Positions 8,405 through 17,510 of a stretch of DNA of 64,000 nucleotides are shown here, in pieces. How positions within the stretch are numbered: position 1 is the stretch's first letter; every line of letters begins with the position of its first letter. The position numbers were made by a program, and so were the translations under genes. This DNA is from Micromonospora sediminimaris (GTDB taxonomy: Bacteria > Actinomycetota > Actinomycetes > Mycobacteriales > Micromonosporaceae): positions 254,134 through 318,133 of the forward strand of contig FOLJ01000005.1 of the NCBI GenBank assembly GCA_900112325.1. Reading direction: 5' to 3'. The notes beneath the pieces were generated by a model that was not told where the DNA came from, searched no databases, and worked only from the letters and a program-made list of their open reading frames with translations.

Positions 8405-9388
8405 ATGTCCCGTACCCGTGTAACCGCCCTGGTGGCCGCCGCCACCGCAGTGCTGCTGGCCGCCTGCGGCACCACCGAGAACACCACCGAGCCCGCCGCC
8501 ACCACTCCCGCCGCCAGCGGCCCGGTCACCGTCACCGACAGCCGGGGCAAGGAGGTCAAGCTCGACGCCCCCGCGACCAAGGTGGTCGGTCTCGAATGGG
8601 GCGAGGTCGAGATGCTCGTCAGCCTCGGCGTCATGCCGGTCGGCGTCGCCGACCCCAAGGGGTACGCGACCTGGGTCAGCGCCGCCAAGCTCGACGCGGG
8701 CGTCAAGGATGTGGGCACGCGCGGTGAGCCGAGCATCGACTCCATCGTGGCGCTGCAACCAGACCTCGTGGTCATGGAGGACGACCGCGGCGCCAACGTG
8801 ATCACGCAGCTGGAGAAGTATGTTCCGGTCATCGTGACCAAGGGCAGCGACGCCTCGGACAACCTCGGCCGGATGCGGGCCGACCTGAACATGATCGCCA
8901 CCGCGGTCGGCAAGACCGCCGAGGCGGAGAAGCTGCTCGCCGACTTCGACGCCGCCATCGCCGACGGCAAGAAGAAGATCGCCGACGCCGGTGCGGCCGG
9001 CAAGCCGTTCGCCATCGCCGACGGCTGGAAGGAAGGCAGCACGGTCAGCATCCGGATGTTCGGCGAGGGCGCCCTGGTCTCCCAGATCGGCATTCAGCTC
9101 GGCCTGACGAACGCCTGGACCGGCGAGACCGACCCGGCCTGGGGCCTGGGCCAGACCGACGTCGAGGGCCTGACCGTGCTCAAGAGCCCGGACCTGCACT
9201 TCTTCTACAACGCCTCGGACGGCGTCGACGTCTTCGCCGACGGGCTGAACAGCAACGCCATCTGGAAGTCGCTGCCCTTCGTCGAGCAGGGCAACCTGCA
9301 CCGGATGCCCGACGGCATCTGGACCTTCGGCGGGCCGCTCTCCGGCAAGCAGTACATCGACCAGCTCGTCAGCACCTACGCGGTGTGA
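8405..9388 (+). CDS. Iron-siderophore ABC transporter substrate-binding lipoprotein
   Basis: 327 aa, periplasmic-binding-protein class III (FecB/FepB/IRPA-like). The signal peptide ends in the lipobox LLAAC with Cys21, so the protein is tethered to the outer membrane face. A Thr/Ala/Pro linker precedes the two-lobed binding domain, which starts at about residue 40 (VTVTDSRGKEVKLDAPATKVVGLEWGE in part). The phrase VSLGVMPVGVADPKGYATW and the lobe-joining helix are typical of iron-siderophore receptors. It delivers the ferric siderophore to the permease encoded by the next gene, whose GTG overlaps this gene's stop codon (GTGA). Ligand class (hydroxamate or catecholate) cannot be told. Confidence 0.93.
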   Translation: MSRTRVTALVAAATAVLLAACGTTENTTEPAATTPAASGPVTVTDSRGKEVKLDAPATKVVGLEWGEVEMLVSLGVMPVGVADPKGYATWVSAAKLDAGVKDVGTRGEPSIDSIVALQPDLVVMEDDRGANVITQLEKYVPVIVTKGSDASDNLGRMRADLNMIATAVGKTAEAEKLLADFDAAIADGKKKIADAGAAGKPFAIADGWKEGSTVSIRMFGEGALVSQIGIQLGLTNAWTGETDPAWGLGQTDVEGLTVLKSPDLHFFYNASDGVDVFADGLNSNAIWKSLPFVEQGNLHRMPDGIWTFGGPLSGKQYIDQLVSTYAV

Positions 9389-11490
9389 CCACGCTGTCCG
9401 CGCCCCCGCGTCCGGAGCCGGCTGTCCAGCCGGCTCCGGCCGAGCGTCCCTCCACTCCCCGCGTCGTCGGGATCTTCGTCGCCGCCACCGCGCTGCTGCT
9501 GGCGGTCGTGGCGGTGCACCTGACCCAGGGCACCTCCGCCGTGGGTGCGCTCGACCTGCTCCGCCTGCTGACCGGCGGGGACGACGAGACCGCCCGGGTG
9601 CTCGTCGCGTCCCGGGTGCCCCGGCTGCTCGCCGGGCTGACCATCGGCGTCGCCCTCGGCTTCGCCGGTGCGGCGCTCCAGTCGATCGCCCGTAATCCCC
9701 TCGCGTCCCCGGACACCCTCGCCGTCAACGCCGGGGCACACCTGGCCATCGTCTCGGTCGCCGCGTTCGGCATCGCACTGCCCGCGCTGCCCGCCGGTGG
9801 CCTGGCCTTCTGCGGTGGCCTCGCCGCCGCCGGCCTGGTGATGGCGATGTCGTCCGGCGGTCAGGCCGGCACCACCCGGCTGATCCTCGCCGGCTCGGCC
9901 ACCGCGCTGGCGCTCAGCTCGGTGACCATGCTGCTGCTCCTGCTGTTCGAGCAGGCCACCATCGGCCTGTTCGCCTGGGGCAACGGCTCCCTGGTGCAGA
10001 GCGACCTGGACACCCTCACCCAACTCGCTCCCGTGATCGTGGCCGCCGTGGCGGCGTTGATGCTGTTCGGCCAGCGCCTCGACATCCTCGCCCTCGGCGA
10101 CGACACCGCCACCGTGCTCGGCATCGACGTACGCCGGACCCGGCTGATCGTCACCGTGCTGGCCGTGCTGCTGTCCGCCGCAGCGGTCACCCTCACCGGC
10201 CCGGTCGGTTTCGTCGGCCTCTGCGCACCGGTGATCGTCCGGCTGCTCGGCCCGCTGGTGCCCGGCGTCCACCGGCACCGGATCCTGCTGCCGCTGTCCG
10301 GTATGGCCGGCGTCATCATCGTCCTCGGCTCCGACGTGCTGCTGCGGGCCCTGATGGGTGGTCAGGCCGGCGTTGACATTCCCACCGGCGTGGTGACCAC
10401 CCTGTTCGGCGCGGGAATCCTGATCTGGCTGGCCCGCCGGCACCGCGACGCCGGCCCCACCCGCCGTCCAGCCGGCGGTCACGCCGCCGTACGCTCCGCG
10501 ACCTTCCACCGCACCGTGGTGGCGGTCGCCGCCACCGTCACCGCCGGGGCGGTGCTGCTCGGCATGCTCGCCGGGGACACCTGGCTGCTGCTCGGCGACA
10601 TCGTCAACTGGGTCAACGGCAGCACCGGACCGGCGTACACCTTCGTGCTGGACCAGCGGTGGCCGCGCGTCACCGCCGCGATGCTGGCCGGCGCGGCCCT
10701 GGCGGTCGCCGGCACCACCGTGCAGGCGGTCTGCCGCAACCCGCTGGCCGAGCCCGGCATCCTCGGCATCACCGCCGGTGCCGGACTGGGCGCGGTCTCG
10801 CTGCTCACCTTCGTGCCGCTGGCCGGCGTCTGGGCCGTCTCCGGGGTCGCCGGGCTCGGCGCCATGCTGGCCTTCGCCCTGGTGTACGGCGCGGCCTGGC
10901 GGGGCGGCCTCAGCTCCGACCGGCTGGTCCTGATCGGCTTCGGTGCCTGGCAGGGCGGCATGGCCATGATCACCTTCATGATCGTGGCGTTCGACCCGTG
11001 GAACACCGGCAAGGCCCTCACCTGGCTCTCCGGCTCCACCTACGGCCGCACCGCGACCCAGGTGCTGCCGGTGGCGATAGCCCTGCTGGTGCTCACCCCG
11101 GCCGTGGTGGCCGCCCGCCGCGAGCTGGACCTGATGACGCTCGACGACGACACCCCACGGGTGCTCGGCGTCCGGCTGGAACGCACCCGACTGGTCGCGC
11201 TCGGTGCGGCGGCCCTGCTCACCTCGACGGCGGTCTCCGCCGTCGGCGTGATCGGCTTCGTCGGCCTGGTCGCACCGCACGCGGCCCGGGCTCTCGTCGG
11301 CGGCCGGCACACCCGGGTACTCCCGGTCGCCGCCCTCCTCGGCGCGGCCCTGGTCAGCCTCGCCGACACCCTCGGCCGCACCGTGATCGCTCCGGCCCAG
11401 ATTCCCGCCGGGCTGGTCACCGCCATGATCGGCACCCCCTACTTCGTCTGGCTGCTGTGGCGTTCCCGCGCCGCCGCCCCACCCCGGTAA
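9385..11490 (+). CDS. Fused FecCD-type iron-siderophore ABC permease
   Basis: 701 aa, about twice the usual 330-350. Two FecCD permease domains are joined in one chain: residues about 20-345 and 365-695. Each has around 9-10 hydrophobic segments and the repeated motifs RVPRLLAGLTIGVALGFAG and RWPRVTAAMLAGAALAVAG, then RNPLASPDTLAV and RNPLAEPGILGI, then GFVGLCAPV and GFVGLVAPH. This is the FhuB arrangement, giving a one-polypeptide membrane channel. The GTG start overlaps the receptor's stop, implying translational coupling. It belongs to the iron-box operon. The minus-strand ORF across the gene is a GC-driven shadow. Confidence 0.93.
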   Translation: MTTLSAPPRPEPAVQPAPAERPSTPRVVGIFVAATALLLAVVAVHLTQGTSAVGALDLLRLLTGGDDETARVLVASRVPRLLAGLTIGVALGFAGAALQSIARNPLASPDTLAVNAGAHLAIVSVAAFGIALPALPAGGLAFCGGLAAAGLVMAMSSGGQAGTTRLILAGSATALALSSVTMLLLLLFEQATIGLFAWGNGSLVQSDLDTLTQLAPVIVAAVAALMLFGQRLDILALGDDTATVLGIDVRRTRLIVTVLAVLLSAAAVTLTGPVGFVGLCAPVIVRLLGPLVPGVHRHRILLPLSGMAGVIIVLGSDVLLRALMGGQAGVDIPTGVVTTLFGAGILIWLARRHRDAGPTRRPAGGHAAVRSATFHRTVVAVAATVTAGAVLLGMLAGDTWLLLGDIVNWVNGSTGPAYTFVLDQRWPRVTAAMLAGAALAVAGTTVQAVCRNPLAEPGILGITAGAGLGAVSLLTFVPLAGVWAVSGVAGLGAMLAFALVYGAAWRGGLSSDRLVLIGFGAWQGGMAMITFMIVAFDPWNTGKALTWLSGSTYGRTATQVLPVAIALLVLTPAVVAARRELDLMTLDDDTPRVLGVRLERTRLVALGAAALLTSTAVSAVGVIGFVGLVAPHAARALVGGRHTRVLPVAALLGAALVSLADTLGRTVIAPAQIPAGLVTAMIGTPYFVWLLWRSRAAAPPR

Positions 11491-11518
11491 GCGCACCGAC
11501 CCGACCCGGAGAGGCACC

Positions 11519-12430
11519 ATGACCCACACTCTGCCCATCGCGCCCTGGCGGCTGTTCGCCGTCGAGGTCCGCGCGGTACGTCGGCTCAGCCCGTCCTTCG
11601 TCCGGGTCACCTTCACCGGTCCCGACCTGGACCGCTTCGCCGACAACGGGTACGACCAGCGGATCAAGCTGGCGTTGCCGCTGCCCGGCCAGGCCGGCGT
11701 CCACCTTCCACAGGGGCCGGACTGGTACGCGCGGTGGCGGGCCCTGCCGGATCACGAGCGCAACCCGATCCGGACGTACACGGTGCGCGCGGTCCGGCCG
11801 TACCTGAGCGAGGTCGACGTCGACCTGGTGCTGCACGGCGACGGTGGACCGGCCACCCGGTGGGCCCGCCGGGTCCGCCCCGGCGACTCGATCGCGATCG
11901 TGGGCCCCGACTCGGCGTACGGCGGCGACCACGGCGGGGTCGAGTTCCGGCCCCCGTCGACCGGGCGCCTGCTGCTGGCCGGGGACGAGACGGCGGTGCC
12001 GGCGATCAGCGGCATCTGTGAACGGCTACCGCTGGACGCGCGCGGCCGGGTGCTGCTGGAGGTCCCCGAAGCCGGTGACGCACTGCCGCTGATCACGCCG
12101 CCCGGTGTCGAGGTGACCTGGCTGCCCCGGGGTTCCGGTGGATACGGCAGCCGCCTCGTCGCCGCCGTCGCCGCGGTCGCCGGAGACCTGCTCGCCGGCG
12201 CCGCGCCCGATGAGCGCGGGCCGCAGCTGGTCGACGAGGTGAACGTGGACCACGAGATCCTCTGGGAGGTGCCCGAGGCGCCCCCGACGGCCCCGCTCTA
12301 CGCCTGGCTGGCCGGAGAGGCCGGCGTCATCCGTACCCTCCGCCGACACCTGGTCTCCGAGCGCGGCCTGGACCGCCGCGCGGTGGCCTTCATGGGCTAC
12401 TGGCGCCTCGGCCGCCCCGACCCCTCCTGA
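11519..12430 (+). CDS. Siderophore-interacting protein (FAD-dependent ferric reductase, SIP family)
   Basis: 303 aa. SIP/ViuB family enzymes reduce ferric siderophores in the cytoplasm to release Fe(II). Residues 10-130 form the FAD-binding barrel, with the flavin motif RTYTVR preceded by NPI. Residues 135-300 are the NAD(P)H-binding half, with the family phrase LLLAGDETAVPAI and the C-terminal FMGYWRLGR. The ATG follows GGAGAGGCACC, 28 bp after the permease stop, so it is the last gene of the iron operon: import then reductive release. Iron repression through the upstream iron box is likely. Confidence 0.93.
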   Translation: MTHTLPIAPWRLFAVEVRAVRRLSPSFVRVTFTGPDLDRFADNGYDQRIKLALPLPGQAGVHLPQGPDWYARWRALPDHERNPIRTYTVRAVRPYLSEVDVDLVLHGDGGPATRWARRVRPGDSIAIVGPDSAYGGDHGGVEFRPPSTGRLLLAGDETAVPAISGICERLPLDARGRVLLEVPEAGDALPLITPPGVEVTWLPRGSGGYGSRLVAAVAAVAGDLLAGAAPDERGPQLVDEVNVDHEILWEVPEAPPTAPLYAWLAGEAGVIRTLRRHLVSERGLDRRAVAFMGYWRLGRPDPS

Positions 12431-12444
12431 CAGCTTTACCCTGC

Positions 12445-12499
12445 TGATCATGGGTTAGCGGCGGCTTCGAGATCGACTCTGCCGCCAACCTCATGATCA
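12445..12499. terminator. Bidirectional hairpin between siderophore-interacting protein and 2H phosphoesterase genes
   Basis: TGATCATG...GGCGGC (12445-12465 region) pairs with GCCGCCAACCTCATGATCA (12481-12499), with one bulge and one mismatch. It lies between convergent genes, 14 bp after the stop of the rightward one, which fits a shared terminator. Confidence 0.6.
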
Positions 12500-12524
12500 A
12501 CGATGCGGGGGCAGGGTCGGGTGG

Positions 12525-13040
12525 TCAGGGGAGGGGGTGGGAGATGTTGCGGGCGTGGTCGGTGAGGGCGGCGGCGACGACGGTGGCCTCCAGGGGGAGC
12601 ATTTCGAGGCAGCGGCGTACGGCGGTGGCCATCAGCGCGTTCGGCACCCGCATGGACAGCGTGCAGTGCGGCACCCACCGGCCCGGCCGGTAGTGCTCCA
12701 CAAGCGTCACCCCGCCCGCGACGAGCAGGTCGTGCACCCGCCGGTGGTGCGCCAGCAGCTCCGAGGTGGGTACCGGACCCAACCACAGCACCCGGCCGAC
12801 GAACTGACCGGCGTGCTGGAACGACAACCGCAGTGGTGCCGCCACCGTGGTGCCGGCCAGCGCTGCGGTGACCTGCTCCGGATCGAAGCGCGGCGCGACC
12901 GCGAGCGAGACGTGGGGCCGGTGCCGCTGCTCCAGCAGGGAGCGCATGCTCTGCACCCCCTCGGCCTCCAGGGCGTCCCACAGCACCCGGATCCGCCGGG
13001 TGGCGACGGTGTCCAGGTACAGCTCCAACGCGGCGACCAC
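12525..13040 (-). CDS. 2'-5' RNA ligase / 2H phosphoesterase family protein
   Basis: 171 aa. Two H-x-S/T motifs define the 2H superfamily: His43 in RPHVSL and His125 in VPHCTL, 82 residues apart as expected. Family members open or join 2'-5' phosphodiesters or cyclic phosphates in RNA or small nucleotides; the substrate here is unknown. The start is GTG at 13040. TAGAGT lies six bases upstream on the same strand (13047-13052), the TANNNT-N6 spacing of a leaderless actinobacterial promoter, and there is no ribosome site. It is convergent with the iron operon and 46 bp downstream of the alcohol dehydrogenase stop when read leftwards. Confidence 0.82.
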   Translation of the reverse strand: MVAALELYLDTVATRRIRVLWDALEAEGVQSMRSLLEQRHRPHVSLAVAPRFDPEQVTAALAGTTVAAPLRLSFQHAGQFVGRVLWLGPVPTSELLAHHRRVHDLLVAGGVTLVEHYRPGRWVPHCTLSMRVPNALMATAVRRCLEMLPLEATVVAAALTDHARNISHPLP

Positions 13041-13086
13041 ATGATCACTCTAGGGTGGAGTCCGAGGAACGCGCCGTCCGGGCGGC

Positions 13087-14133
13087 TCACGGCACGATGA
13101 CGGCTCGACCTTCAAGCGTGCCGTCCTGCATCATCCGGTACGCGCTCATCGCCTCGTCCAGGCTGAACGTGGTGGTCTTCGGTCGTACCAGCCCGCGCGC
13201 ACCCAGATCGAGCACCTCCAGCAGCTCGGGGCGGCTGCCCCAGTAGGTGGTCTGGATACTGACCTCGTACGGCACGGAGAAGAAGCCGACCGACAGCGAG
13301 CCGCCGCCGAGCCCCACGATGCTCAGGTCACCCACGGTCCGAGCGGCGGCGACGCCCAGCTTCAGCGTGGCATCGGCGCCGACGAAGTCGAGCACCACGT
13401 CGGCACCCCGACCGCCGGTGACCCTGCGGATCTCCTCGGCGGTGCCTTCGGCCGATTGCATCGTCACGTCGGCACCGCACTCCTCGGCGAGCCGCAGCGC
13501 CTCCTCCCGGGTGTCCACCGCGACGACCCGGGCGGCGGTGGTCGCCTTGAGGACCTGTACGCCGACGTGCCCCAGCCCACCGACGCCGATCACCAGCGCG
13601 GTGCTGCCCGGAGGCAGCTTCGGCCAGGACCGGCGAATCGCGTGGTACGGGGTGAGTCCCGCGTCGGTCAGGGGTGCGGCGTCGACCGGATCGAGCCCCT
13701 CGGGCAGCGGCAGCACGTGCCGGGCATCCGGCACCAACTCGTACTCGGCCATGCCGCCGTCCAGACCGAGGCCACCACCTCCGCCCGGCACCGGCGCGGC
13801 GGCCGGGTTCTCGCAGTAGTTGTCGACACCGACCCGGCATCGGGCGCAGCGACCGCAACCCCACGGCCCGTAGACCGCGACCGGCTGGCCCACCTCCAGC
13901 CCGGTCACCCCGGAGCCGAGCCGGTGCACCCAGCCCGCGTTCTCGTGGCCGAGCGTGAACGGCGGATTCCAGGGCAGGCCGCCGGCCTCGAAGTCGTGCA
14001 TCAGGTGCAGGTCGGAGTGGCAGGCGCCGGCGGCCCCGATCCGCACCACCACCTGGCCCGGGCCGGGTGTCGGTTCGTCGACCTCGACCAGTTCCGGCTC
14101 CGTCTTCCAGGCGGGCAGCCGAAGAGCACGCAT
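13087..14133 (-). CDS. Zinc-dependent NAD(P)-dependent alcohol dehydrogenase
   Basis: 348 aa medium-chain dehydrogenase. Catalytic zinc ligands are visible as Cys38 and His63-Glu64 (GHE). A structural-zinc loop has Cys93, Cys96, Cys99 and Cys107 (CGRCARC...YC). The Rossmann fold carries VIGVGGLGHVG at about 175. Such enzymes interconvert alcohols and aldehydes or ketones; the exact substrate is unknown. The length and all motifs are normal. It is a single gene, divergent from the DUF72 gene, with no pathway context. Confidence 0.9.
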   Translation of the reverse strand: MRALRLPAWKTEPELVEVDEPTPGPGQVVVRIGAAGACHSDLHLMHDFEAGGLPWNPPFTLGHENAGWVHRLGSGVTGLEVGQPVAVYGPWGCGRCARCRVGVDNYCENPAAAPVPGGGGGLGLDGGMAEYELVPDARHVLPLPEGLDPVDAAPLTDAGLTPYHAIRRSWPKLPPGSTALVIGVGGLGHVGVQVLKATTAARVVAVDTREEALRLAEECGADVTMQSAEGTAEEIRRVTGGRGADVVLDFVGADATLKLGVAAARTVGDLSIVGLGGGSLSVGFFSVPYEVSIQTTYWGSRPELLEVLDLGARGLVRPKTTTFSLDEAMSAYRMMQDGTLEGRAVIVP

Positions 14134-14277
14134 CCCTGTCTCCCATCGTCGTGACGCCCGAACCGGGGCTCCCCGACGGACGTCGACTCAAACCACCTCG
14201 GCGACCGCGCGCCCTCTCCTCCGGCAGTCACCGCCCAGCGGTTGCCGATCGGCCCGTCCGGCGGTCCACTGAACTAC

Positions 14278-15171
14278 ATGGGTGTCATCAAGGTGGGCAC
14301 GTCCTCGTGGGCGGACCGGACGCTTGTGCGTTCCGGCTGGTACCCGCGCCAGGCGAACACCCCGGCCGGTCGGCTGGGCCACTACGCCGAGCGGTTCGGG
14401 CTGGTCGAGGTGGACACGTCGTACTACGCGGTGCCCGCGCCGGAGACCGCGCAGGGCTGGGTCGACGCCACACCCGAGGGGTTCACCTTCAACGTCAAGG
14501 CGTTCAGCCTCTTCACCGGTCACCCGACCCCGATCGCCACCCTGCCCGCCGATCTGCGACCGACCGGCGGGCCGACCCGGATCCGCCGGCGCGACCTGCC
14601 GACGGCCGCGTACGACGAGTTGTGGAGCCGGTTCCGGGCGGCGCTGACGCCGATCGCGGCGGCCGGCCGGCTCGGCGCGGTGCTGTTGCAGTTTCCGCCG
14701 TGGCTGGCCCGTGGCGAGGCGGCCCGGCGACGGATCACGGAGCTGGCGTCACGCTGCCGGCCGTGGCGGGTGGCCGTCGAGTTGCGGCACGCCTCCTGGT
14801 TCGACGGGACGGCGGCGCTGGAGACGCTGGCCTTCCTACGTGACCAGGAGCTGACCTTCTGCTGCGTGGACATGCCGCAGGGGCATCCGGACTCCGTGCC
14901 GCCGATCCCGGTCGCCACCGCCGACCTGGCGATGATCCGGTTCCACGGCCACAGCAGCGCCTGGACCAGCGGCGACAAGGAGGACCGGTTCCGGTACGCC
15001 TACGGCGACGAGGAGCTGCGCCGCTGGTCCGAGCTGTTGGTCGACCTCGCCGGGCAGGCCGACGAACTGCACGTGCTGTTCAACAACTGCTGCGCCGGTC
15101 AGGCCCAGCGCGACGCGGAACGGCTCGCCGGCCTGCTCGACGGGGCCGACCGGTGGGCCGTACGGTCCTGA
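14278..15171 (+). CDS. DUF72 family protein (YecE-like)
   Basis: 297 aa, TIM-barrel-like DUF72. The opening IKVGTSSWAD, the later FTFNVKAF, LLQFPPW, VAVELRHASW and the terminal YVLFNN-like LHVLFNNCCAGQA are characteristic. ATG 14278 is chosen because the fold begins immediately after it; a longer frame to 14242 adds only weak sequence. The family is widespread with no established biochemical role. It is divergent from the alcohol dehydrogenase and convergent with the small acidic protein gene at 15191. Confidence 0.88.
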   Translation: MGVIKVGTSSWADRTLVRSGWYPRQANTPAGRLGHYAERFGLVEVDTSYYAVPAPETAQGWVDATPEGFTFNVKAFSLFTGHPTPIATLPADLRPTGGPTRIRRRDLPTAAYDELWSRFRAALTPIAAAGRLGAVLLQFPPWLARGEAARRRITELASRCRPWRVAVELRHASWFDGTAALETLAFLRDQELTFCCVDMPQGHPDSVPPIPVATADLAMIRFHGHSSAWTSGDKEDRFRYAYGDEELRRWSELLVDLAGQADELHVLFNNCCAGQAQRDAERLAGLLDGADRWAVRS

Positions 15172-15190
15172 CCGGACAGTGCGGCGGCAC

Positions 15191-15577
15191 TCACCCGCGC
15201 CAGGTCCCCTCCGGGTGCATCCCGGTCGCCTCCTCCAGCGCGTTGTCCGGCAGGTCCCCGTCGACGGCGTCGTCCGGGAAGCTGCGCCGCGACGGCGCGG
15301 GGTCCGGCGGTGCCCCGGGCCCGGCCACCGGCGTACGGGTCGGCTCCACCGAGCCGAACCCGTGCCGCCCGGCGGGCCGATCCGTCGTATCACCGGTGAG
15401 GGGGCCGGCCGCGCGTCGTTCACCGCGTCGTCCCTCGGGCACGGCGGTCTCCTCGCTGCCCTCGTCCATCGGGGAGTCCGCACCGGCACCCCACGGCGGA
15501 TCCGCGTCGAAGCCGTCGGTGGTCCCCCAGGGTGCGACACCCTCGGGTGCCCGGTCGTGCCTGTCCCTGTCCGTCAT
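15191..15577 (-). CDS. Small acidic, disordered hypothetical protein
   Basis: 128 aa from ATG at 15577, where a strong ribosome site GAGGTG lies 5 bp upstream; a start at 15637 would add sequence without such a site. The protein is rich in Asp, Glu, Pro, Gly and Arg, lacks hydrophobic segments and reads as intrinsically disordered (DADPPWGAGADSPMDEGSEE). Near the C-terminus are NALEEATGMHPEG and similar short acidic motifs. I do not recognise a family. It is convergent with the DUF72 gene. Confidence 0.65.
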   Translation of the reverse strand: MTDRDRHDRAPEGVAPWGTTDGFDADPPWGAGADSPMDEGSEETAVPEGRRGERRAAGPLTGDTTDRPAGRHGFGSVEPTRTPVAGPGAPPDPAPSRRSFPDDAVDGDLPDNALEEATGMHPEGTWRG

Positions 15578-15667
15578 CGCCACCTCGCTGGTCGGTGCCC
15601 GGTCGCCGGGTCTACGTGACACCGGCACCCGGCACATGGGTGCGCTGGTGTTCGTGTGGTTCAGCCG

Positions 15668-16306
15668 TCAGCGGCCGGACATCGTCATCTGTCGGATCGC
15701 CTTGGCTGCCGCCATCCCGCCGGCGCCCTTGCCCATCATCTTCGACGCGTGCCCCATGCCACCCACGCGGCCGAGCATGCCGCGTAGGACCTGGCCCGGC
15801 TTCTGCTGCTCACCCATGTAGGCGGTGACGACGATCAGGGCGCCGGTCAGTGCCGGAATCGCCCATTGCAGCATCTTCAACTGGCGCTGGCAGGACGCCA
15901 CGTTCGCCGGGGTCTGCTGGTTCGGCTCGGTGACCCCCTCGACCGACGGCTGCCCGGCCTTGGCCAGCCGCATGCCGAGCAGTCGGCTGTACCCGGTCAC
16001 CGCCAGGGCGCTCACGGTCAGCGCGGTCTTCACGGTGCTGGCCCGGCCGACACCGGCCTGGGCGGCCATGCGTGGGCTCTCGGTCACCAGCTCGCCGACC
16101 GCCCCGGCGAGGTGGGCGCCGATGGCCGCCGCGTTGACCGGCGTCCACCGGTTCCAACCGGTCGACGCCACCGAGAGTCGTTGGGTCGAGTCGCCCATCC
16201 GGGCCGCGGCACCGTTGACGCCGAAGGCACCCATCAGGGAGCCGCCGAACCAGGCCGCCAGGCCCAGGTCGTGCATCGAACGCAGTGCGGTGTGGCTGTC
16301 AGACAT
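15668..16306 (-). CDS. Small integral membrane protein of unknown function
   Basis: 212 aa from ATG 16306 behind AAGGGGACC. There are about three or four hydrophobic segments: around 12-32 (LGLAAWFGGSLMGAFGVNGA), 60-75, 90-110 and 145-165 (IPALTGALIVVTAYMGEQQ). The C-terminus is Gly/Met/Lys-rich (GGMGHASKMMGKGAGGMAAA). It sits 96 bp downstream of the ECF sigma factor gene in the same direction and may be its co-transcribed partner. The N-terminal phrase resembles actinobacterial proteins annotated only as membrane proteins. No enzymatic motif is seen. Confidence 0.75.
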   Translation of the reverse strand: MSDSHTALRSMHDLGLAAWFGGSLMGAFGVNGAAARMGDSTQRLSVASTGWNRWTPVNAAAIGAHLAGAVGELVTESPRMAAQAGVGRASTVKTALTVSALAVTGYSRLLGMRLAKAGQPSVEGVTEPNQQTPANVASCQRQLKMLQWAIPALTGALIVVTAYMGEQQKPGQVLRGMLGRVGGMGHASKMMGKGAGGMAAAKAIRQMTMSGR

Positions 16307-16402
16307 CTGGTCCCCTTCCGCCGTATCGGGCGCAGCGGCTTACCCGCCTTCGGTGGGGCTAATCGCTGCGACCTCGGGCGACGTGCCTGCGACGGTCGGC
16401 GT

Positions 16403-17299
16403 TCAGCGTCGGGCGAGTCGGGTCTCGGCTGCGACCCGGGTCAGCTTCTCCGGGTTGCGCACGTAGTACAGGCCGGCGATGCCCGTCTTCCCGACCCGGA
16501 CCGCCATCACGCCGTCGAGCTCACCGTCCAGCTGCACGACAAGGGCGGCGCTGCCGTTGAGCGACGTGGCGGCTGCGGTCAGCCGGCCCGGCACCTTGCG
16601 GAGACCACCGACGATCATGCGGGCTACCTTGTCCGCGCCGACGATCGGGTTCGGCACGGCCTGCCGCACGCCGCCGCCGTCGGCGACCAGGACGACCTCG
16701 GGGGCGAGCACGTCGAGCAGCGCCTGGAGATCGCCGGTCTCGACCGCGCGCTGGAACGACTCCAACGCCGCCCGGGTCTCGCCGGGGGAGACCACGTCGC
16801 GGGGACGACGGGCGTTGACGTGCTGGCGGGCCCGGTGCGCGATCTGCCGCACCGCGGCGGGGCTGCGGCCGACCGCGGCGGCGATCTCGTCGTAGCTGAC
16901 GTCGAACGCGTCGCGCAGTACGAACACGGCCCGTTCAGTCGGCGACAGCGTCTCAAGGACGAGCATCAGCGCCATCGAGACGCTCTCGGCGAGTTCGACG
17001 TCGTCAGCCACGTCCGGCGCGGTGAGCAGCGGCTCGGGCAGCCACGACCCCACATACGCCTCCTTGCGGCGGCGCATCGTGCGCAGCCGGTTGAGGGCCT
17101 GCCGGGTGGTGATCCGGACCAGGTAGGCACGCTGGTCGCGGACCCGTCCCAGGTCGACGTCGACCCACCGCAGCCAGGTCTCCTGGAGAACGTCCTCGGC
17201 GTCGGCGGCCGACCCGAGCAGCTCGTACGCGACGGTGAACAGCAGGTTGCGGTGGGCGACAAAGGTCGCGGTCGCCGGGTCGGTGGCGCGATCACTCAC
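16403..17299 (-). CDS. ECF RNA polymerase sigma factor, ECF41 type (SnoaL-like C-terminal extension)
   Basis: 298 aa. Region sigma-2 lies at about 10-80 (AEDVLQETWLRW) and sigma-4 at about 110-165 (LSPTERAVFVLRDAFDVSYDEIAAAVGRS). Between them is WLPEP, and the C-terminal SnoaL-like domain carries DGGG (about residue 208) and a terminal NPEKL. WLPEP, DGGG and NP-KL are ECF41 hallmarks; the fused domain tunes sigma activity instead of an anti-sigma factor. GTG start with GGAGGAAAGG upstream. ECF41 genes usually neighbour a carboxymuconolactone decarboxylase or oxidoreductase; none is here, and the nearest candidate target is the downstream membrane protein. Confidence 0.9.
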   Translation of the reverse strand: MSDRATDPATATFVAHRNLLFTVAYELLGSAADAEDVLQETWLRWVDVDLGRVRDQRAYLVRITTRQALNRLRTMRRRKEAYVGSWLPEPLLTAPDVADDVELAESVSMALMLVLETLSPTERAVFVLRDAFDVSYDEIAAAVGRSPAAVRQIAHRARQHVNARRPRDVVSPGETRAALESFQRAVETGDLQALLDVLAPEVVLVADGGGVRQAVPNPIVGADKVARMIVGGLRKVPGRLTAAATSLNGSAALVVQLDGELDGVMAVRVGKTGIAGLYYVRNPEKLTRVAAETRLARR

Positions 17300-17510
17300 T
17301 GTCTCGACCTTTCCTCCGTGCGGGTTCCGGTACCTCCTCGGCAGGTCACGGGGTCTCCTTCGCAGGGTCCGCTCTCAGGACACCGCAGCCCTGGCCGCTG
17401 TGCCGTCGAGTGACGCAGGTCATATCGTGCCGGCTGGGTCGTCGGCGCGGCGGTCGCCTCGCGGATCCGCCCCAACAGATCGCATTGACCGGTCCGATTA
17501 GGCTCGCCGC

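Noticed and set aside
7571..9301. 576-aa leftward ORF across the siderophore ATPase and binding protein
   Set aside because: Antisense of two complete transporter genes with all motifs; composition is typical of GC shadows.
9376..11667. 763-aa leftward ORF across the permease
   Set aside because: Gly/Gln/Asp/His-rich low-complexity translation, antisense to the FecCD fusion.
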